DNA of 64,000 bases from Streptomyces sp. NRRL S-350 (GTDB lineage: Bacteria > Actinomycetota > Actinomycetes > Streptomycetales > Streptomycetaceae): contig NZ_JOHO01000010.1 of assembly GCF_000719705.1 (NCBI RefSeq), positions 1 to 64,000 of the forward strand, written 5' to 3'. Under the pieces are notes generated by a model that saw only the letters and a list, made by a program, of their open reading frames with translations, had not been told where the DNA came from and did no database searches. This document shows, in pieces, positions 58,841 through 64,000 of the stretch (within the stretch, counting starts at the first letter, position 1; each line of letters opens with the position of its first letter). A program made the translations under genes and the position numbers.

Positions 58841-60606
58841 CCCCCAGCGAGAACACCAGCGGGACCACCAGCGGGACCACCGGCAGGACGCCCCGCGAGA
58901 CCACCGGTGAGACCGCCGGGGCGGATGCCGGCCGGCAGACCATGGTCATCATCGGCGGCGGGCTCGGCGGCCTGTCCACCGGCTGCTACGCGCAGATGAA
59001 CGGCTACCGCACCCGGATCCTGGAGATGCACGAGATCCCCGGCGGCTGCTGCACCGGCTGGGACCGCGGCGAGTTCACCTTCGACTGCTGCGTCAGCTGG
59101 CTGCTGGGCAGCGGGCCGGGCAACGAGATGCACCGGATCTGGCTCGAACTCGGCGCGTTGCAGGGCAAGCAGATGCGCAACTTCGACGTGTTCAACGTGG
59201 TGCGCACCCGGGACGGCCGGGCGGTCCACTTCTACTCCGACCCGGACCGGCTGGAAGCCCACCTGCTCGCACTCGCACCGGAAGACGCCCGGCAGATCCG
59301 GCAGTTCTGCGCCGGCCTGCGCAAGTTCCGCCTGGCACTGGCCCGTTACCCCTTCCTCAAGCCGGTCGGGCTGATGGGTCGGTGGGAGCGATGGCGGATG
59401 CTCGCCTCCTTCCTGCCCTACTTCAACGTCATCCGGCGCTCGATCACGGTCCTGATGAGCGACTACTCGGCGCGGTTCAAGAGCCCGCTGCTGCGCGAGG
59501 CGTTCAACTTCATCCTCTACGAGAAGCACCCCAACTTCCCGGTGCTGCCGACGTACTTCCAACTGGCTTCGCACGCAGGGCAGTCGGCCGGCGTCCCGGA
59601 GGGCGGCTCGCTCGGCCTGGCGAACTCGATCGAGCAGCGGTACCGGCGGCTCGGCGGCGAGATCAGCTACAACACCAAGGTGGCCGAGATCCTGGTCGAG
59701 CAGGACCGGGCGGTCGGGGTGCGGCTGACCGACGGCCGGGAGGTGCGGGCGGACATCGTGGTGGCGGCCTGCGACGGCCGCACCACCATGCTGGACCTGC
59801 TCAAGGGCCGCTACCTGAACGACACCTACCGGCGGCTCTACACCAAGACCATCACCGAACCCGGCATGGTCTTCCCCGGCTACGTGACCGTCTTCCTCGG
59901 CCTGCGCCGGCCCTTCCCGGCCGGCGACCCGTGCACCACCTACCTGCTGGAGGACGAGGTCGCCGCCAGGCTCACCGGCATCCGGCACCCCAGCATCAAC
60001 GTCCAGTTCCGCAGCCGGCACTACCCGGAGCTGTCCCCGGCCGGGACGACCGTGGTGTACGCCAGCTACTTCTGCGACATCGCCCCCTGGCGCGCCCTGA
60101 GCTCCGGCCCCGAGCAGGCGCCCCGGCGGCGGCGCGGCGAGGAACTGCACACCCTGCCGGTCGGCCGCGGCCGGGAGTACCAGCGGGAGAAGCGCCGGGT
60201 GCGCGACACCCTCATCGAGTTCCTGGACGACCACCACCCCGGCCTCAAGGAGGCGGTGGCGGTCAAGGACGTCTCCACCCCGCTGACCCAGGTCCGCTAC
60301 ACCGGCAACTACGACGGCACGGTGCTGGGTTGGCAGCCCTTCGTGGAGAGCGGCGAGACCCTGGAGGAGGAGATCAAGCGGAACGGCCCGGGGCTGCCCG
60401 GTCTCGCGAACTTCTACCTCTCCGGCGTCTGGGCGACCACCGGCGGCCTCATCCGCGCGGCGGCGGCCGGTCGCCACGTCGTCCAGTTCATCTGCCGGGA
60501 CGACCACAAGCCGTTCACCGCCGAGGTGGACGACAGCGCGCCGCCGCCCACCCTGCTCATCGACCCGGTCGGACCCGTCGACCGGCAGTTTGGAGTCACC
60601 TCGTGA
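58837..60606 (+). CDS. ftdD: FAD-dependent PTM cyclase, phytoene-dehydrogenase-like (second)
   Basis: 589 aa. Same fold as the preceding gene: MVIIGGGLGGLSTGCYAQMN, EMHEIPGGCCTGWDRGEFTF, PEGGSLGLANSIEQRYRRLG and YLSGVWATTGGLIRAAAAGR. A Thr/Gly-rich tail of about 33 residues precedes the FAD domain, and an Arg-rich insertion (PRRRRGEELH) lies at about residue 430. Having two such enzymes plus the MDR reductase is, in studied clusters, typical of a 5-5-6 ring system. ATG at 58837 overlaps the previous stop (ATGA), showing translational coupling. Confidence 0.85.
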   Translation: MTPSENTSGTTSGTTGRTPRETTGETAGADAGRQTMVIIGGGLGGLSTGCYAQMNGYRTRILEMHEIPGGCCTGWDRGEFTFDCCVSWLLGSGPGNEMHRIWLELGALQGKQMRNFDVFNVVRTRDGRAVHFYSDPDRLEAHLLALAPEDARQIRQFCAGLRKFRLALARYPFLKPVGLMGRWERWRMLASFLPYFNVIRRSITVLMSDYSARFKSPLLREAFNFILYEKHPNFPVLPTYFQLASHAGQSAGVPEGGSLGLANSIEQRYRRLGGEISYNTKVAEILVEQDRAVGVRLTDGREVRADIVVAACDGRTTMLDLLKGRYLNDTYRRLYTKTITEPGMVFPGYVTVFLGLRRPFPAGDPCTTYLLEDEVAARLTGIRHPSINVQFRSRHYPELSPAGTTVVYASYFCDIAPWRALSSGPEQAPRRRRGEELHTLPVGRGREYQREKRRVRDTLIEFLDDHHPGLKEAVAVKDVSTPLTQVRYTGNYDGTVLGWQPFVESGETLEEEIKRNGPGLPGLANFYLSGVWATTGGLIRAAAAGRHVVQFICRDDHKPFTAEVDDSAPPPTLLIDPVGPVDRQFGVTS

Positions 60607-61658
60607 GAATCGAGAAGTGGATCGTCCGGGAGCACGTGGACGGCGTGCCGGACGTCGACCGGATGTACCGGAAGGTCGTGGAGGAGGTGGACGTCCGGCT
60701 CGCCGCCGACGAGATGCTGCTGCGCACCCGGTACGTCTCGGTCGACCCGTACCTGCAGGGCATCGCACTGGACACCCCGATCGGCGACCACATGGGTGCC
60801 GACTCGATCATGGAGGTGCTGGAGGCCGGGCCGGCCGCGCCGTTCGCGGTCGGTGACCTGGTGCAGGGCTTCGGCGGCTGGCGCAGCCACGTGATCGGCA
60901 ACGGCGCGCCCAGGCTCTGGCAGACCGGCACCTTCCCGATGGTCTTCCCGGCCTTCCGCCGGCTGGACCCCGGCCACTACGACGACGACCTGCCGCTCTC
61001 CACCGCGCTCGGCGTCCTGGGCGGTCCGGGGATGACGGCCTGGGGCACGGTGGAGAAGTTCCTGGACGTGCGTCCCGAGTCGACCGTCCTGGTGAGCGGG
61101 GCCTCCGGGGCCGTCGGCTCACTGGTGGGGCAGTTGGCGAAGCACCGCGGCGCCCGGGTGATCGGCACCACGGCGACACCGGAGAAGGCCGAGCGGCTGT
61201 GGGAGCTGGGCTTCGACGCCGTACTGCTGTACCGCGACGGTGACGCCCCGGAGCGGCTGCGGAAGGAACTCGCCGAACTCGCCCCGGACGGCGTCGACCG
61301 CTACTTCGACAGCCTCGGCGGGACGCTGACCGACGTGGTCTTCGGCATGCTGGCGGTGGACAGCCGGGTGGCCGTCTGCTGGCAGTGGGGGAGCCAGGTC
61401 GGCGGCGACTGGGCGGGCCCCCGGCTGCTGCCGATGATCATGTACCCGCGCACCACGATCCGGGGCATCTTCTCGCTGGAGTGGTTCACCGAGGAGAACT
61501 GGGCCGCACTGAGGCGGGACTTCGGCGCGCTGGTCCGCAGCGGGGAGCTGCGCTACCAGCAGACCGTGCACCAAGGCTTCGACAGCATCCCCGCCGCCTA
61601 CCGCAGCCTCTACGTGGACCGTTCGGCGAACCGGGGAAAGGTGCTGGTCGAGCTCTGA
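60603..61658 (+). CDS. ftdE: MDR-family NADP-dependent reductase/cyclase of the PTM cluster
   Basis: 351 aa. Medium-chain reductase without zinc-binding cysteines, CurA/PTGR-like. VDPYLQGIALDTPIGDHMGA, GGPGMTAWGTVEKFLDVRPE, VLVSGASGAVGSLVGQLAKH (NADP loop), FDSLGGTLTDVVFGML and SANRGKVLVEL. Homologues (IkaC, OX4, FtdE) reduce an enone or polyene and trigger closure of the last ring by conjugate addition. GTG at 60603 overlaps the previous stop (GTGA). It is the last gene of the operon; no cytochrome P450 (ftdF) follows. Confidence 0.87.
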   Translation: MRIEKWIVREHVDGVPDVDRMYRKVVEEVDVRLAADEMLLRTRYVSVDPYLQGIALDTPIGDHMGADSIMEVLEAGPAAPFAVGDLVQGFGGWRSHVIGNGAPRLWQTGTFPMVFPAFRRLDPGHYDDDLPLSTALGVLGGPGMTAWGTVEKFLDVRPESTVLVSGASGAVGSLVGQLAKHRGARVIGTTATPEKAERLWELGFDAVLLYRDGDAPERLRKELAELAPDGVDRYFDSLGGTLTDVVFGMLAVDSRVAVCWQWGSQVGGDWAGPRLLPMIMYPRTTIRGIFSLEWFTEENWAALRRDFGALVRSGELRYQQTVHQGFDSIPAAYRSLYVDRSANRGKVLVEL

Positions 61659-61754
61659 CCGGACGGGGCGGTGCGGTCCGGTGCGGGGCGGTGGAAGTGG
61701 CAGCGGTAGCGCGGAGTGTCGGAGGCTTGACCTGTCGGAGGCCTGACGGGCGGT

Positions 61755-61783
61755 GGGCCCCTCGGGTAGGTGCCGAGGGGCCC
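61755..61783. terminator. Bidirectional terminator ending the PTM operon
   Basis: Perfect 11-bp stem (GGGCCCCTCGG / CCGAGGGGCCC) with a 7-nt loop in the 136-nt gap between the convergent MDR reductase and DUF3616-like genes. Confidence 0.75.
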
Positions 61784-61794
61784 GCCGGGCGGCG

Positions 61795-63180
61795 TCAGTT
61801 CAGCGCGAACCAGGTGCTGCGGGACTTCTTCCACTCGGGATGGGTGAGGTCCTTGGCGTCGGTGCCGTCGTGGTACAGGTCGGCGGAGCCGTCGTCGGTG
61901 ATCAGCTGGGCGCGGGCGCCCGGGGCGTCCAGGTCCGGGACGTCCGCGACGGCCTCCCAGGCGCCGTACTCGCCGGTCGGCAGGTCGAGCAGCTTGACCG
62001 GCCGGGAGTCGGCCCGGCCGTTCCAGCGGTAGAGGGCGTACGGGGCGGAGTTGTCCTCGGCGGCCCAGGAGCCGGCCACGATCAGGTACTGGCCGAGCCC
62101 GTTGCGGCGGAGGTCGCGGATCGAGAGCCCGCCGAGGTCCAGCTCGATCGGGTCACCGAAGGTCGCATGGGCATCCGAACCGTCCAGCAGCGACGGGAAG
62201 TTGGTGACGGGGACCAGCAGGGCCCGGCCGCCGGTGACGGCGGGGGTGAGCGGCGCGCGGAAGCCGACGTAGGCGGTGGTCGTGCTGCCGGGGGCGAACT
62301 CCAGGCCCTCGACGTTGAATCCGTCGATCTGCTTGGGCGCCTGGCCCTCGGCGGCGCCCGCCGCGAAGCCGTAGCGGTCGCCGTGGGCGGAGTCCCAGGA
62401 GATCAGGTCGTCCCGGAGACCGTCGTACGAACCGGCGAGTGAGAGCTGGGTGGTGGCGCCGGAGCCGGTGATCGTGGTGGCGAAGACGGTGTGCCGGTCG
62501 GGCTTGACCACGCCGTCCTTGTTGTTGCCGAGGGAACCGGTCCAGTAGATGGTGTCGCCGACCCGGGTCGCGGCCTCGATGTCGATCTCCTTGGAGACTC
62601 CGAGGGCGGTGCTGAAGTCCCAGGTGTGCAGCGGGGCACCGGAGCCGGCGCGGTCGTACAGTCGCAGGGTGTTGGACTCGTCGTCGCCCACCACGAGGTA
62701 GCCACCACCCGCGTCCACCGCGGCCGAGGCGTCGCTGGAGCCGGTCAGGTAGCGGCTCGTGGCGGAGTTCGGCACGGCGGCGGAGGCGGCGTAGTGCAGG
62801 GTGCGGGTGGCGCTCTTGCCGCCCAGGCCGGTGACCTTGACGGTCAGGTCGGTGTAGCCGACGCCCTGGGCGGTGACTGCCAGGCTGCGGGTGCCGCCGG
62901 TGCCGGTCACCGTCACGTCGCCGGTGCGGGCCACCGCCGTGCGGGTGCTGGCCGAGGCGGCGACGGTCAGTGCCGAGGCCGAGGCGCCGCTCTGGGCCAC
63001 CGTGACGGTCACGGTCGGATCGCCGGTGGCACCGACCGCGCCGGAGAGGTAGCCGGTCGAGAACGTGATCGTCGGGGTGCCGTACGAGACCGCCGAGGCC
63101 GGGGCGGCGGGCAGGGCGAGAACGGGCACCGCCGCGACGGCGACGGCCAGTGGCAGCAGGCGGCGGGGGGAGTGCGACAC
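61795..63180 (-). CDS. Secreted DUF3616-like beta-propeller protein
   Basis: 461 aa. Sec signal (LLPLAVAVAAVPVLALPAAP), then an Ig-like beta domain (about 30-130: DPTVTVTVAQSGASASALTV, DLTVKVTGLGGKSATRTLHY), then a propeller-like domain (about 140-460): GGYLVVGDDESNTLRLYDR, KEIDIEAATRVGDTIYWTGS, GFNVEGLEFAPGSTTTAYVG, FRAPLTPAVTGGRALLVPV and QLITDDGSADLY. The NVEGLEFAP...VGFRAPL pattern is that of DUF3616. Function unknown; extracellular. GTG at 63180 has AAGGG 8 nt upstream. It is not obviously part of the PTM cluster. Confidence 0.75.
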   Translation of the reverse strand: MSHSPRRLLPLAVAVAAVPVLALPAAPASAVSYGTPTITFSTGYLSGAVGATGDPTVTVTVAQSGASASALTVAASASTRTAVARTGDVTVTGTGGTRSLAVTAQGVGYTDLTVKVTGLGGKSATRTLHYAASAAVPNSATSRYLTGSSDASAAVDAGGGYLVVGDDESNTLRLYDRAGSGAPLHTWDFSTALGVSKEIDIEAATRVGDTIYWTGSLGNNKDGVVKPDRHTVFATTITGSGATTQLSLAGSYDGLRDDLISWDSAHGDRYGFAAGAAEGQAPKQIDGFNVEGLEFAPGSTTTAYVGFRAPLTPAVTGGRALLVPVTNFPSLLDGSDAHATFGDPIELDLGGLSIRDLRRNGLGQYLIVAGSWAAEDNSAPYALYRWNGRADSRPVKLLDLPTGEYGAWEAVADVPDLDAPGARAQLITDDGSADLYHDGTDAKDLTHPEWKKSRSTWFALN

Positions 63181-63413
63181 GGTGGCAACCCTTCGACGGG
63201 TGGGAGTCGGCGGAGGTTGCCAGCTTGGGGGCGTTCGGCGAACGCCGACCCTACGGCGGCCCTCCGTCGGCGAACGGGCGGGCGAACAGCGGGGCTTGAG
63301 GCGGTTGCCGAGGAGTGCGTGCGGGTGGGGGCGGGTCGGTGCGGGTGCCCGCAGGGTAGGTGCGGCCCGGTGCGCGGGTCGGGGCAGGTTGTGTGTGGTG
63401 GGGGGCGGGGGCG

Positions 63414-63920
63414 TCAGGGTTCTGTGCGAGCGAGGAGGAGCGGGCCGAGCACCTGGGTGCCGGGGCCGACCCGGCCGCCGGGGCCGGGCAGTGCGGTGGT
63501 GTTGGCGGCGGTGATCGGGCCGCCGCAGTGGCCGCAGGCCGTCACGGGCGTGGTGTCGTGCCCGCAGTCGAGGTGGTGGATCCTGGCCGGAGGGCCGGCC
63601 TGGCCCGCGTACCAGCGGTCGCCCCAGGCCATCAGGGCCATCAGGACGGAGTGCAGCTCGGAGCCCTTCTCGGTGGCCCGGTACTCCTCGCGCGGCGGGT
63701 GCTCCTGGTAGCGCTCGCGGACCAGCACGCCGTCCTCGACCAGCCGGGACAGCCGGGCGGCCAGGACCTTGCGGGAGATGCCCAGGTCGTGGGCGAGGTC
63801 GTCGAAGCGGTGGATGCCGGTGAGCACGTCCCGCATGATCAGCGCCGTCCAGGCGTCGCCGAACAGGTCGGTGGCGCGGGCGATGGAGCAGGCGACGTCG
63901 GCGAGCGAGGTGCGGGTCAT
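63414..63920 (-). CDS. HxlR-family transcriptional regulator
   Basis: 168 aa. Winged-helix HxlR repressor: CSIARATDLFGDAWTALIMR, VLTGIHRFDDLAHDLGISRK, VLAARLSRLVEDGVLVRERY and RATEKGSELHSVLMALMAWG. A C-terminal extension has CGHDTTPVTACGHCGG, four cysteine/histidine positions that may bind a metal or sense redox state. ATG at 63920. Two inverted repeats lie just upstream and probably control a divergent gene outside the window as well as this one. Confidence 0.88.
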   Translation of the reverse strand: MTRTSLADVACSIARATDLFGDAWTALIMRDVLTGIHRFDDLAHDLGISRKVLAARLSRLVEDGVLVRERYQEHPPREEYRATEKGSELHSVLMALMAWGDRWYAGQAGPPARIHHLDCGHDTTPVTACGHCGGPITAANTTALPGPGGRVGPGTQVLGPLLLARTEP

Positions 63921-63936
63921 GGTGGCCAGCCTAGTC

Positions 63937-63983
63937 GGGTTCCCCGAGGAAACCCGCGGCTGATAGGTTCCTTCAGGGAACCT
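63937..63983. promoter_or_regulatory. Paired inverted repeats upstream of the HxlR gene
   Basis: GGGTTCC-CCGA-GGAAACCC (63937-63955) and AGGTTCC-TTCAG-GGAACCT (63965-63983) share the half-site GGTTCC and are spaced 28 bp centre to centre. They lie between the HxlR start and the window edge, as expected for HxlR operators in a divergent promoter. Confidence 0.6.
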
Positions 63984-64000
63984 GAAGCATCGAGAGCGTC

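Noticed and set aside
1..64000. CRISPR arrays, tRNA/rRNA genes, integrases, insertion sequences
   Set aside because: No regularly spaced repeats with unique spacers, no cloverleaf or rRNA-like segments and no transposase or integrase motifs were found on reading both strands by eye.

Overview
This 64 kb window is chromosomal DNA from a high-GC actinomycete, almost certainly Streptomyces or a close relative such as Kitasatospora. Genes have strong third-position GC bias and GTG, TTG and apparently CTG starts. There are many Tat, Sec and lipoprotein signals and many 4-bp stop/start overlaps. The sugar ABC transporter has no ATPase gene beside it, as expected where a shared MsiK-type ATPase is used. 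I see no tRNA, rRNA, CRISPR array, integrase or intact insertion sequence.

Left arm (1-10 kb): mixed housekeeping and accessory genes. These are a Tat-exported PHP-domain metallohydrolase, a polysaccharide deacetylase lipoprotein, an orphan barstar, an Sfp-type phosphopantetheinyl transferase, a papain-inhibitor-like secreted protein, an XRE/TPR regulator with an internally duplicated small protein, a flavoprotein, a secreted propeller-like protein, and a thioesterase coupled to a small protein.

Middle (10.4-29.8 kb): a glycan-catabolism locus whose gene content fits high-mannose N-glycans. The leftward operon encodes solute-binding protein, two permeases, a GH5 enzyme, a GH38 alpha-mannosidase, a ROK sugar kinase and mannose-6-phosphate isomerase. 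The rightward operon encodes a LacI repressor, a secreted GH85 endo-beta-N-acetylglucosaminidase, a very large GH38/NEW3 alpha-mannosidase and an unknown protein. Two near-identical palindromes (CTRAACCGGTYTAG) lie in the divergent control region and across the end of lacI, where one overlaps a TTGACA-17-TAGCCT promoter. Proposed flow: GH85 frees the glycan outside the cell, the transporter imports it, GH38 and GH5 enzymes trim it to mannose and GlcNAc, and the ROK kinase and ManA feed glycolysis.

30-46 kb: a frameshifted lipoprotein; a coupled GDPD and UMF1-type MFS pair; then a rightward set of four genes behind an AT-rich, palindrome-rich promoter island: a dikinase-like protein with phosphohistidine domain before ATP-grasp, a separate ATP-grasp ligase, a glycosyltransferase and an FAD monooxygenase. 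Next come an LRV repeat protein, a truncated GNAT, a class B penicillin-binding protein, an AhpD-like protein without the CxxC, a lipoprotein and a membrane protein with a probable CTG start.

46.6-61.7 kb: a compact polycyclic tetramate macrolactam (PTM) cluster bounded by two strong hairpins. It holds a sterol-desaturase-type hydroxylase, one iterative PKS-NRPS (KS-AT-DH-KR-ACP-C-A-PCP-TE) with an ornithine-like A-domain code (my reading DVGEIGSVDK), two phytoene-dehydrogenase-like FAD enzymes and an MDR reductase. This is the frontalamide (ftdA-E) order, without the P450 ftdF. The PPTase at 3.4-4.0 kb could prime its carrier domains. The right end holds a DUF3616-like secreted protein and an HxlR regulator with inverted repeats upstream.
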